NCBI GenBank assembly: GCA_050084515.1
Contig: CM114275.1
Coordinates: 8,184,001-8,248,000 of the forward strand
DNA: 64,000 nt
DNA from: Blasia pusilla
Taxonomy: Eukaryota > Marchantiophyta > Marchantiopsida > Blasiales
Direction of reading: 5' to 3'
Positions 23,100 through 34,702 of the stretch are shown here, piece after piece. The translations under genes and the position numbers were made by a program. The notes beneath the pieces are model-generated. The model was not told the DNA's origin and did not search any database. It saw nothing but the letters and a program-made list of their open reading frames with translations. Positions within the stretch are counted from its first letter, which is position 1; each line of letters opens with the position of its first letter.

Positions 23100-25607
23100 A
23101 CTCACAATTATTATCATCGGGATTTAGTGCTATGCGAATGAAATATTTCGCAACACACGTTATTTTACCATCCATAAATAAGAAATATCAAAATTCTCAT
23201 AAATATCACAAATGTTTCATGTATCCCTGGTTGGTAATTTTGACTTTGATCTTATTAACTATTCTTGAAATATGATCTTAGGAAGTCCAAGGGCTTAGGA
23301 ATTTAGGGATGTTACCATATCAAGCTCTTGGAGTTTTTTTGAGTCCACAAAAAGCCTTTCTCAATTTTACATAAAAGAGAAGGATGATTTAGATGTTCGT
23401 ATCCAAGAGATTAGAACTTGTAGAGTTCTTCCTTCAAATCTCCATCTACAACTACATTTTTAAAATCTTTCTAGCGTATTCTCCAACATTTGCTAGTTGT
23501 CATCACTACAACAAATATATTTTCACCATCTTACTTATGTGACCAAATGTTTTATTGGTCCCTTTGGCTACTAACTTGGACTTATGACTACCAAAATTAC
23601 CGTCTGAATTTCAGTTTGCCTAGAACACCATTTCCATCTAATTGTTTTATTGTCTTGTAGAAGATCAACCAAGTTCCGCATTTTTCTTTAATTTTCCAAA
23701 CCATTGAACTCTTCATCCATAATGCCAACCCACTCTTGCATGTGTATCTTCACAAGAGCGTGACTTATGTGTTTAAAGATTCCTCACCATTTATGCATGA
23801 ATATTTATACAAAATCTTACCATGTTTAATGCTTTAAGTAAGGGCACCGAATAAGAACTTGAATCCTTTGCTCCATGGTCTCTTGGAATAGTCATTTGAT
23901 GAACCATTCAATATCTTCTATGTGACTCCTCAGAAACCTCAATTACTGGAATTGCTTATGATAACTACCTTTCATACCACAAACCACCAAAGCTATGAGA
24001 GTTTATCTCTTCTACTCCTTTTTTATGAATGCCGTTCCTAACTTTCAAGGCCTTGATCATCCTATCCTAGGTTTTTTATTGGCTTGCTTGGAATTCTAAT
24101 AATCTGAGCCAAATGTAGTTCATGCCATGATTTTGTCTCATAATCTATTACTGCAAAAGTTCTTAGTTAAGAAAAAGTATACCATCTATAAACTTTGCAA
24201 TCTTTAACATAGCTCAAAAAGACATCTATGTGATAACAAGCTTTGCCCATTTTAACTTCCCAACTTCTCCTGGCATTTAGATTTTAGAGTTATGTGAATG
24301 AAACATTTGCTACACTCCCAACCTTACTCAAAGATAACAACTTCCTATGTTTCAGAAATTGCAATATAAGGAAAGTTTTCTTCTCCAAGAGAATTCATCT
24401 TAGGATGAACTCTTCTTGGCAAGCACTAGGCCTTTGCGTAAGTCACCAGAATCTGCATTTGAAAGTAATCAACCTCCTGCACCTTGCTGCTCATCAATAG
24501 CAGTACATTATCCTCGGAAGGTTTATCCATTTACGTCCTCAAATTTCTCATTTATGTCAGATGAGTGCATGGAGTTATTCCTTACTTCTGGCATAATGTG
24601 CATGGGTGAAAATTACTTGGGATGTCGACAAAGGGAACATGATCTGTTGTCAGGGAAGAACATCCAGATTTCTCATGTACACTACATGAAACAATATGAA
24701 ACTCATGATGTTCAAGGGCATCCCGGTCGATGTTCCACAATAACGAGAGAGCTAGTCCTTTCGTACTTTTGTCACTGAGTAGTGTCATCCGCCCTGCTCA
24801 ACTTCTCCATTTCCTTGGCAGTCCAGAGTTTTGGGTATTGTATAGTGGTGGGAAACAAAAGATCAAGTTGTGGAAGCCTTGGTGATGGTAATTGACAGTT
24901 GTCTCCTCCAGAATGAGACATTCTTTTGCATGATGAAGCTCTGAATGCTACGTTTCGTCCCTCTAGATTATGTGAACGACAACAATCAAAACCGAGGACC
25001 ATCTTTGGCTCAACTCTATCCCAAAATCTTGCTAGCTGATAGGTAGAAGTTCTAAGACTTCCCTCCAGCTCGATTTATGAGTAGAAAATAGCCACAAGCG
25101 CGAAACATGCAGGATAACACCAATGCCATCACAGATCTTTAGAAGATCATCACTTGTTTTAACGACGTAAGGTTGTATGACTAAAATCTACTCTAAGGCT
25201 AAGGTTGGTAATGGCCATGGTTACAACGAGGATCATAATTGTCATGTTTTCTCACTTGTTTAGTCCCTATCCTCATAGTTCACACAACCCCTAAAACCCT
25301 TGAGTCTTCTGCCTCAACTATATATCAATGGGAATAATTGGTTTAAGCAAACTTATAGTAGATTTTTGGAGTTGGTGTGACTCATAGAGAGCCCAGAATC
25401 TTGTGAGTTCAACCCTTTCGCATCATTGGAATAGTATGTTTGAACACTTTTGGGGATGGGGGTGGAGATTTTATGGACTACTACCATGAGTTTTTTATTA
25501 GGTTTTTGTCATGATGTTTGTAGTCAAGATCCAGAATAGCCTCTAGGCCATGATCTATGATGAATATGATGGTATGGATTGCAAGCATGTGAAGTCAAGA
25601 TCCATTG
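23100..25607. other. AT-rich, probably decayed TE sequence
   Basis: No intact frame with a known domain was found on either strand. Composition changes sharply from the GC-rich V-ATPase promoter. It is likely old repeat sequence. Confidence 0.35.
23504..23521 (+). mobile_element. candidate CACTA-type transposon terminus
   Basis: CACTACAACAAATATATT matches the usual form of plant CACTA (En/Spm) ends. A partner inverted terminus and 3-bp target duplication were not found, so this may be a relic or chance. Confidence 0.3.
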
Positions 25608-26740
25608 TCACATCTTATTTTGACGTAGGTAGAGTTCTATTGCGTCGACGACATAGAGAGTTAGCGGGTTGTTCGGGTGTAACTTCGTCCCAAGATGTCG
25701 GATGAGGTTGGCGACACGTCTGTTGTGTCGGGAACGTCGTTTATGGCCATTTTCCCATTTTGGTTTTAGTCCGTCAAGTGACTCGTTGACCGAGTCAAGT
25801 AACATGTGCACGCAGGTTATCGTTGGTAGGGCTATTTTTGGGGGAAGAGCCTTGTGGCTCTTCCCAAGGGTATAAGAGTGAGGAAGATGGCTTTCCCAAG
25901 CCATCTTTCTCATGTTGAGCCTTAGAAGCACCTCTCTTGCATAGACATGTGTGGGTGTGTAGGAGTTAGGGTGCTAGCATCCGGATTCTCTCATAGCAGG
26001 GGGCGGATGTGGTTCGATATGCCAATGTAGATTCATGAGTGGAGTTTTAGGCTGGGTGAGCCATTTTTGCTACTCTTGATTTTACATAAGAAAGATGCGA
26101 GGGGGCAAGGAATTCATTGTTTGCAAGTAAGCAAGCGAGTTGCCTCGGTGGGGAGCCCTTGGAGATGCATGTGTCACGTTTGTTTGTGGTTTTTAGGTTT
26201 GGGAGGTCATACGCGGAAGCGCTGCTCATTTTCTCCTATTTTTGCTGGCAACAGACTAGGGTAGAGCAATAGCAGAGTGATGGACAGGAACGCTCGGGTG
26301 TAGCACGTGAGTAAGCGTCGTTGAGGAGTGGAGTTTGTTGGGAAAGAGATAGAAGGTCAACCTTTCAAGTCTTATAGACGTCAGGGGGTTGTCAAGTAAA
26401 GGCGGCCAGGCTAGGTCATAGTTGCCTTGGTTAGGGTTAGGTCGCGTAGGCGTACAGATACCTAGTCACGTTTGTTGACGAGGGAGGTAGCTGGACAGAA
26501 GCGCATAGTGGCAGAAGGAGCCCTCAAAGGATCCGCAAATAAAGACAGTCGTAGTTCGGAGAGAAGTCACAAGATATCCGGACTTGCGAGCGGTAGTGGA
26601 GCTACATAGGGCAGCGGGCCGCAGAGAGTTAATGCGGAAGGGGTGGAGGTATCTCGGACGAAGTCATGTAGGGGCTAAGAAGGCCAGAGAAGGAGCGGGG
26701 CTAGTTGGGGGAAAAGACAAGGTAGTAGGGGAATCCCCCC
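25608..26740 (+). mobile_element. 5' terminal segment A plus leader of the DNMT-retroelement family (copy 1)
   Basis: From TCACATCTTATTT at 25608 this matches the left end of the element at 45500: CGTCGACGACATAGAGAGT-like block, hairpin pairs, TATAAG at 25871-25876, GATGGCTT/AAGCCATC hairpin, and TTTTAGGC(T/C)GGGTG near the end. After GATTTT at about 26083 it continues into leader sequence shared with 45980-46200 (AAGCAAGCGAGTTGCC). Clear similarity fades by about 26330 and the segment ends at a poly-C run near 26735. It has no coding part. Confidence 0.8.
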
Positions 26741-26759
26741 CCCCCAAATTTAAGAACCC

Positions 26760-27225
26760 TCCTAATATTTCTCATGTAAAATCAAGAGTAGTAAAAATGG
26801 CTCACCCGGCCTAAAACTCCACTCATGAATCTACATTGGCATATAGAACCACATCCACCCTCTGCTATGAGGGAATCCGGATGCTAGCACCCTAACTCCT
26901 ACACACCCACACACGTCTATGCAAGAGAGGCGCTCCTAAGGCTCAACATGAGAAAGATGGCTTGGGAAAGCCATCTTCCTCACTCTTATATCCTTGGGAA
27001 GAGCCAAAAGGCTCTTCCCCCAAAAATAGCCCTACCAACGGTAACTTGTGTGCACCTGACACACTAAAACCAAAATAGGGAAAGTGCCATAAATGACATT
27101 TCCAACACAAGAGATCTGTCACTAACCTCATCTGACATCTCAAGACGAAATTACACCGGAACAGCCTGCTGACTCTCTATGTCGTTGACGCGATAGAACT
27201 CTACCTACGTCGAAATAAGATGTGA
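26760..27225 (-). mobile_element. segment A of the same family, inverted (copy 2)
   Basis: Reverse-strand copy of segment A, starting TCACATC at 27225 and running down to GATTTTACATGAGAAA near 26765. It faces copy 1 at 25608, so the two form a long inverted repeat of about 460 bp per arm. One of the hairpins is partly deleted. TATAAG is retained near 26985-26990. Confidence 0.8.
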
Positions 27226-27455
27226 TAGTTGTCATATGCATACACATTGTTACATAACCCATATCGCTAGTCACATCTACACATCACACAACACCGATCT
27301 TCCCCAACATATGGGTAGATCCACACATAAATGAAACATACTCACGCATATACACTGGGATCCCCCAACCGCCCCCCTAGCTTGCACTTGGGTCCCCCTA
27401 ACTCCCGATAGCACACACATATGTACCCAGGATGAGTCATGACCAAGAGATGCTC
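27226..27455 (-). mobile_element. segment B (3' terminal part) of the same family, abutting segment A
   Basis: On the minus strand this reads a G-rich tract, then GTGTATATGCGTGAG and GAAGATCGGTGTTGTGTG, ending CATATGACAAC. It matches the right end of the large element (54470-54632) including about 80 bp of internal 3' sequence before it. It sits head-on to the start of segment A (copy 2), giving the order B then A. Confidence 0.75.
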
Positions 27456-27557
27456 CCTTTGTGAATGTTGTTGTTCTTGGTATTGCTCTTGGTGTTGTTG
27501 CTCCACATAGTTTTGTTGTTGTAAGGCTCATGTTCTCCTGTCTCCCTTCTTCTTGAA

Positions 27558-28409
27558 GCAAAACTTTGCATAGTGACCCTTTATCCCACAGTAATTGCAA
27601 GATCCACGGATCCTTTGGTGCTGACCTCAATCCCAACGGTTTCCACCATCACCACCATGTGATTGTGTCTGGTATTGGTTCATAGTTTATTGAGTGACGT
27701 TATATTGAGTGCCTCTTTCTCCATATGCTTGATATCCACCACGACCACGGAAGTTTCTGCCACGACCCCTGCCTCTGTTTGATCCATAATCTGCAATTAG
27801 CGCACTCTCTTGCAGACTATACAAGCTACCGTTGCCTACTAGGCGCATCTCTTCATTGATCAACAGAGGAACTAACTCTTGAAAGGTTGGATACTTCTCT
27901 CTCACAGAGATAGAGGTCTCAAAGGACTTGTAATCCTTTGGAAGACCTTGAAGAGTGAATAAGATCATATCATCATCTTCTACTGTCACTCCAATGCTAT
28001 TCAACTTATCAACAATATGTCTTATACTCAAAATATAATCATTGATGCTCTGCAATCCTTTCCTCACTTTGTTCAATTTCTGTTTCAATTGAAGCTTTCT
28101 GGCCTTTGTAGATGTCTCGAATAGCTTTTCCAATGCATCCCAGGCCTCTTCCGGAGTATCAACATCTTGGATGTGACCTATCATTGGCGAATTGATTGTT
28201 ATTAAAATGTAGTAGATTACTTGCCTTGCGCGTTTGTTCCAAGTACGAACATTCAAGTCTGTTGAGTCATCTTCTAGCTTGGCCTCATCACCTGTGACAA
28301 GCTCCCATAGTTCTTGACCCATGAGAAATTGTTTCATGCGAGACTTTCGGACATTGTAATTCTGCTTGTCTAGCTTCTCGCATGTGATTGTTGTTGAGGA
28401 ATATTCCAT
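27558..28409 (-). pseudogene. Copia-type (Ty1) retrotransposon gag, broken
   Basis: The frame from ATG 28409 to a stop at 27687 encodes a Copia gag (UBN2/DUF4219 type: CEKLDKQNYNVRKSRMKQFL, EAWDALEKLFE, LPKDYKSFETS) followed by an RG-rich tail. In the same frame, past two stops, a CX2CX4HX4C zinc knuckle (CNYCGIKGHYAKFC) lies at 27558-27599. Gag packages the element RNA. No protease, integrase or RT follows, because the sequence joins a fragment of the other family near 27455. The upstream ATG choice rests on M6 of the longer frame, whose first codon is GTG. Confidence 0.85.
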
Positions 28410-28912
28410 GACAAATGATTTCACTCACAAAAAACGTAATTTGAGGCATTCTATTACTCCAATTAAAGCCTACAAGACTCCAACACAGAAATCGACCTGA
28501 AATTTGCCAAAATTGATCATTTGTATGAAAGAACTAGTCAAAATTGGCCTATAGAGAGCAAACTACACAACTTTTCTTCACTAATTGCACTTTCCTACAC
28601 TGAAATTGCTGCTCCAGGAGCTCACAGTGTCAGAATTGAGCGATTTTGGATGCGTTGGAAAGCTCTCGATGAGTTGCACGAGACGGTTAAAACCAGAATT
28701 TGGTTCTATTCTAGCCAAATCAGACCCTGACGGCTGAATCGAGGGAAAGCCCTAAAAAACGGCTCCAAAGTTTTTTCACCGTCAAAACTCCACCTGAAAT
28801 CTGCACCCACTAAGCTCCGAATAAAATTTCCTTATCCCAAACTGAAAATTTTCCTTCTATTGCCTCTCTTATCTCTTCAAACACCAAGAATTTGAAGTGA
28901 TGTTCTCCTCCC

Positions 28913-28924
28913 GCTCTGATACCA
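28913..28924 (-). other. primer-binding site of the Copia element
   Basis: On the minus strand this reads TGGTATCAGAGC, complementary to the 3' end of initiator methionine tRNA and the standard site in plant Copia elements. It directly follows the LTR end. Confidence 0.85.
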
Positions 28925-29460
28925 TGTGGAAAACTGCTAAACAAACATAATTGGTGGAAAAACGGCTTTCACACATACACACCACCATGGAGAAAGAAAT
29001 TTGCAATGAGAGAAAATGAGTGGAGGCTGGTCCTCTTCTCAATTATATAGGGTATGTACAAGCAACCCTAACCCTACCCTTAACCTATCCTTAGCCTAAC
29101 TGTGATTAACTAACCCTAGTTAAGATAATCGTGCTTAACTAACTAACCAAGATTAAGCTTCCCTACTTCGTGTGAGTGCCAAATGTAGCAGTTCAGATGT
29201 CTCATGAGCTTGACTGTAACTCAATCTTCAATAACAAACATAAGTCTGCTCACATGGATTTTGATAGTGTGCAACCTTACCTGGTGCCCAACTCTTGCGG
29301 CGCTTAAGCTATTCTCGAATTCCACTTTATTTTTGGTCTTGATGCTAGGTCATAATGCCCATCAAGGCTTATGTTTTGCCTTTTCAACTCATGTCTCACT
29401 CACAAGACTCCGATGCACTTCCATCTTAGTGTAAGCCCATTAGAGTTATAATGTTCTACA
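28925..29460 (-). repeat. probable 5' LTR of the Copia element
   Basis: The inner edge is fixed by the adjacent primer-binding site. I place the outer edge at 29460 because minus-strand TGTAGAA there pairs with TTCCACA at the inner end as an imperfect 7-bp terminal inverted repeat. TATATAAT near 29050 would be the promoter. No second LTR was found, so the outer edge is inferred. Confidence 0.5.
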
Positions 29461-31860
29461 TTGACACACGTTTGGTTATAAGGGTTGTAACATTACCCAA
29501 GCTCCTATCAATATCATCCTATTGAATCAAAGTCAAGGGAATCCCCATCTCAACTTTAACTCCAAAAGAAGTACTTCTTCCGTTGGATTCTTGGAACCCC
29601 CCCCCTTGGCTCTTTTCATCCCTAGAAGAAAAAAATTTATTGTAGAAATGGCAAGGGCTTTGCTGCACCCAGAAGGGAAGAAAATTTCCAGAGAGGGGTT
29701 AAATCTTAGGGTGAAAAGGCATAAATGATCCAAATGATAGGCCATTGGTATTATGGGGAGAGGGCAAGGGGGGAGTTTGCCATTTTGTTTTATTGTGATT
29801 ATATTGTTTGCAACTATTTTGCTAATCCTTTTTGTTTGCCGTTCTATTGTGGTTATGTTGTGAATGTCTTGCAACTATGTATGGAGGGCAACTAGCATTA
29901 TATGTGTGACTATTGTGCAAATATTGCGAGCTGCCAAACAGTCACATAAGTCACTTTTGCTGCTATAATCAATCGCACATGAGTACGATTATCAAGAGTT
30001 GCAAATCTAAATAGGTGAGAGTCAAAGTACTTGCACGGTACTAAAAAATAGTCTACTTGCGACTATTATACGACTTGTGACAACCACAAACCAGTCGCAA
30101 ATGGGACTTGAAACAAAATTATTGCGAATGAGTAGTGAGTTCAAACAATTATGGGACAGCAACAAACGTCTGAATATTTTCCCTAATTAAGCCATTTGGG
30201 CCCCCATTTTCACATTTCCATGTCTTGTGCCTAGTTGTTTCCTATATTATGTGCCTACTTGTGCCTTCATATCGGACTTTATGTCGTATCCAAAGAGGAA
30301 GCCTAATTCTGAATGGCGGACATCAGTATCATCCCTATAGTGTCAAAGAATCCTTGAAACATAGCAAGCTAGACATGTACAAGCCCGAGAATTATGTGAC
30401 TATCATGATTCAACTCAAGCTCAGTTTTCTGCCAGTCTTCAAGGTTTGCCTACATGATGTTGATGAGTTCTCTCAGTAGAAAGTCTTGTGTCTATGCAAC
30501 TGGTTTCAGATGTAGACGTGGATGCATATGCAAAAGGAAATTGACTAGGTCATGACATATGGTTGATATGACCTAGATCATCTTGATCCCACTAAGGTAG
30601 TGATTTCTACCTACAACTCTAATTTAGCGGTTTGCTTTTGGCGTGAAGCTGATCACATGCCTACATGCAAGGTTGTGCATGTGGCATTCCTATCACGTAC
30701 CCTTGATCACATGAGGATGTAATGCAAAGACATCCTCCAACTCATAGTTGGATACAACCCTTCACAATGATATCGGGGAATATATCTATGCTTGTCCCTG
30801 AATGTGTAAAGTCAGTTCTCCTCGTATTTCCCCCCATAGCACCATTGTCCTCCCCTCCCCGGGATTTTGAGGTTGCCCAATGATCTCCAAGCAGTTGAGC
30901 TTCTCATGCTGGCCCTAAAATTACCAAATCCCTCATCGAAGATACACAACCTTGGGTCTTATTGCAAAATGATGTGTGCAACGTGCCCGATAGACATGGA
31001 CCCATGGAGTTGATTGGTCATTTTGTATAATACTACATTAAGTGGGGATGCCCATCTACCATCCATGTTGGCGTAGAGGTATGGGGTAGGAGATATAAAG
31101 TAAAAGATTCTACCTTAGGTCCAGGGACTAGTCTTAGGGTGTTCACAGTAGAGAAGATATCAGTTGTTGAGGGATATGACATGGATGACTATCCCATCCT
31201 ATTCTCATATGTTGGACCTATTTACACCCATACTACATGTGATTACGCCAACTAAACTTGTTATAAGTTATTACTACTACATGACTAAGCTATATTTGTT
31301 ATTATTTTTGTCATAATTATATGACTATAATCCGTTTCTCTAGTAATAAAAAAGTTGAGTTAACGAACATAGTCATAATCTCAATCATTTTCTTCAACAA
31401 TCATCCTTTTCTAGTAATAAAAATCATGTTTTTGTTCTAGTGTTTGCGACTGATATGTGAGTGACAATTGCATATTAGTCCCAAATTTGTGACTGTATTG
31501 CACATAATTGACAATTTTCATATAGCTCATTTGCGAATATGTTGCCGCTATTTACAAACATTGTGCAACTATGTTGCAAGCATAATAAAATGAAACTTCA
31601 GAGATGAAGCTTAGTCGCATAGTGCCGCTTGGGATCGTAGTCATGTCAGTGTGTTGTGATTGTGCTAGTCGCAAGCTTGCAACTATATTGCACTTGTATA
31701 GCGATTATAGAGGGACTATTATGCAATTGCATGGACTTGCAAAATCACTTCAAATACATAGTGTCTAAACATGTAACAATGTGTAGATTAGCGGTAGAAG
31801 AACCCATTATGAGGATAGTGGTGGAGGTTTGAATCTTGACCAACACATCTTCGGATTGAT
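29461..31860. other. repeat-derived region, possible CACTA relics
   Basis: Two stretches (about 29880-30130 and 31440-31760) are dense in degenerate GCGACTA, GTGCAACTA and AGTCGCAA motifs. Such motifs resemble subterminal arrays of DNA transposons. At 31425-31442 the minus strand reads CACTAGAACAAAAACATG, a CACTA-like end. No transposase could be read. The part between the arrays has no recognised domain. Confidence 0.3.
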
Positions 31861-31861
31861 C

Positions 31862-32247
31862 GTGTCATGCGCATACACATCGCTACACAACCCACGTCAC
31901 TGGTCATATCTACGTACCACATAACATCGATCTTCCCAACTCACGGGTCGATCCATCCATAAACGATGAACTCATGCATTTACATCGAGACCCTACAACA
32001 AAATCAAAGTAAAAATGGCTCACCCGGCCTAAAACTCCACTCTTGAATTTACATCGGCATATCGAGCCACATCCACCCTCTACTATGAGGGAATCCGGAC
32101 GCTAGCACCCTAGTTCTTATACACACAAGCAAGAGAGGTGCTTCTAAGGCTCAACGTGAGAAAGATGGCTTGAGAAAGCCATCTCTTCCTCTTGTATATC
32201 CCAGAAATAGCCATTCCAATGGTAACCTGTTGCACAGGTTACCATTG
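31862..32247 (-). mobile_element. truncated A-B copy of the DNMT-retroelement terminal segments
   Basis: On the minus strand, segment A (about 32247-31988, lacking its first about 200 bp) runs directly into segment B (31987-31862) with no internal sequence. The junction reads GATTTTGTTGTAGGG. B ends GCGCATGACA as in other copies. Confidence 0.7.
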
Positions 32248-33345
32248 GGAATTTGGATAGAGTTGATAGATGGAGGGAAGGTAAGAGAGATGCAGATGCA
32301 AGGTATGGCATATGGACAGAGATAACGGATATAAGGATAGACATATAGACGGATGAAGGATGGGGCATATGGATGAACAAAAAGGTTTTGTTATTTAGTC
32401 TATGTCATCAAATCATTTGCCATATCATCGATGTAATGTGGTAGTCATAATAATATAACTAATATTTTTATATCATGTCAACAAACCATGCTTGTCATCC
32501 AAACCATTTGGAACATATGACTTGGATTTTATGTCTATACAATAACAAATTTTATTTTATTTTTATCATGGATGGAAATATATGACTCATATGAGTCATA
32601 AAACCACAATTTTCTTCTAGTTTTTTATTTCATAGTGCTTTGTTGTTTTTTTCCGTGGAACCTACGTTAGAATATTTGGCTATTAGATGTGGCAAGTTTT
32701 GCATGCACTGACACATTATAAAATTTTCCCTAACATCTTTTCCAACATGTGCTTTATTGATACAAGACCCCAACTGTAGGGGCAACAATTTTTTTGTAAA
32801 ACCACCATATTAATTATTCACATTTTCTCTTGGGATAGCCAACATCATTAAGTTCATTGAATTGTGATTTTGTTGCATGCATGCATTTATTTAGTTGTTG
32901 AGTGAATAAGAAAGGGTCTTGCATTCCCTTTGGGGATCTGGTTTGGATTTGGTCGCCTCTCCAATGTGACTCTTGATTGAATGGACAGCCTAGTAGGTTC
33001 AAGTCCCACATGAGTCATGTAGATTATGTAATGTCATTTTTTTCTTAGAGGGGAAGATTCTAAGTAGGTTGTCCTTGAGTATAAGAAAGTTTTGCTTGTG
33101 GTCATTTAGCTGTTTCTTAAAAATCTGCCCTCGAAAATAACTTGAGGAATAGTGGCTTTCTGAGATTATAACACCACTCACTCCACCTATGAACCCACCA
33201 ATATCTACTGTCAAATAAATATTATGGAATTTCAAATTTTTTAAGGAAAGCAATAGACTGCATCCATAGGATGGTGCAACAAGAATTTTTGGAAATAATT
33301 GAGAATTGTATGATTGATAACACTCGTAAGAGTGTATGTGCAATG
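32248..33345. other. AT-rich stretch without recognised genes
   Basis: Only short frames without domains are present. No RNA gene or intact TE was found. Confidence 0.35.
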
Positions 33346-33958
33346 TCACATCTTATTTCAACGGAGGTAGAGTTCTATCGCGTCGACAACATAGAGAGTC
33401 AACGGGCTGTTCGGGTGCAACTTCGTCCCAAAATGTCGGATGAGGTTGGCCGCAGGTCCGTTGTGTCGGGAACGTTGTTTATGGCGATTTCCCTATTTTG
33501 GTTTTAGTCCATCAGGTGACACGTTGACTGAGTCAATAATCATCTGGTAACCTATGCACGCAGGTTATCGTTGGTAGGGCTATTTTTGGGGGCTCTTCCC
33601 AAGGGTATAAGAGTGAGAGAGATGGCTTTCTCAAGCCATCTTTCTCATGTTGAGCCTTAGGAGCGCCTCTCGTGCATAAACGTGTGTGGTTGTGTAGGAG
33701 TTAGGGTGCTAGCGTGTGGATTCCCTCATAACAGAGGGTGGATATGATTCGATATGCCGATGTAGATTCATGAATGGAGTTTTAGGCCGGGTGCGCCGTT
33801 TTTACTACTGTTGATTTTTGTTGTGGGATATCGATGTATATGCATGAGTTTGTTTGGTTTGTGTGGATCTACCCGTATATTGGGGAAGATCGGTGTTATG
33901 TGGTGTGTAGATGTGACCAGGGATGTGGGTTTTGTAGCGATGTGTATGCGCATGACAA
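33346..33958 (+). mobile_element. complete A-B terminal copy (solo-LTR-like, about 613 bp)
   Basis: It starts TCACATCTTATTTC and ends GCGCATGACAA, and contains segment A (to about 33819) joined directly to segment B. The TATA box is at 33606-33611. Flanks CAATG (left) and CAACA (right) agree at 3 of 5 bases, so a target duplication is only weakly supported. By itself it would be called a solo LTR. Its relation to the full element is discussed in the findings. Confidence 0.75.
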
Positions 33959-34660
33959 CAACAAGTTGGCATACGTACGTACCTTCCATATTTTTTCACT
34001 TTATAATACCAGTAAATAAGATCCTAGGGTCTATGTTAATATTCTTACACTAGCTCTGTCATATGTCTTTGAGGCTCTAACATCTATAAACTCTAGTTTG
34101 CGTCTCCTCTAACCAACAAATGTCGACCGATGTTGGAGCTCTAATATTAGTATTAATTTATAAGGACATTAGAGGAGGTGCAATATTACATAAACAAACG
34201 TCCATGCACACATAGAATCCACTCTAATCCTAACAAGTATGAACCTATTGGTTACGAAGGGATCTTCTTTTCAAGAAGGGCTTCTCCTTGAGAATAAAAG
34301 TAACCAAAAGAATAACTCCATCTCCTTGTAGATTAATAATATAGATTTTGAAGCAAGCACTTCCCATCAGAATCCAAATTCAGCATAGTAAAACCCCTAA
34401 TAATCTCCATAACAAGATTAAAACAATTACACAAAGAGGCTCTTGAACTTCTTATCTTCTAAAGAGTAGACGGTGGGACTTTATTTCGGATGGTGGATGT
34501 GGAAATATAATTCAAAGATACTCTAACGGGGAAAACAAGCCAAAACCAAAAGGAGCCGGGCCTTTAGGCTGAGGGTTAAGTTCCGTAACCCGTCCGTTAC
34601 ACGACGGACACCCTGTAGCGGCGTGAGTACACCGACGGTGGAAGCGCGTTTACGGGCTTC
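33959..34660. other. upstream region of the mS38-like gene
   Basis: AT-rich on the left and more GC-rich from about 34550. It probably contains the promoter of the next gene. No specific element was assigned. Confidence 0.3.
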
Positions 34661-34702
34661 CGAGTACGATGAAGGGCTCTTCTTCGAAAAGTTGGGAAGT
34701 GA

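Noticed and set aside
22378-23117. Overlapping frames in the V-ATPase c upstream region
   Set aside because: GC-rich simple repeats produce open frames on both strands; the encoded peptides are low-complexity.
29060-29150. CCCTAACCCTA-like words suggesting interstitial telomere sequence
   Set aside because: Only two or three irregular units inside the Copia LTR, not a real telomeric array.
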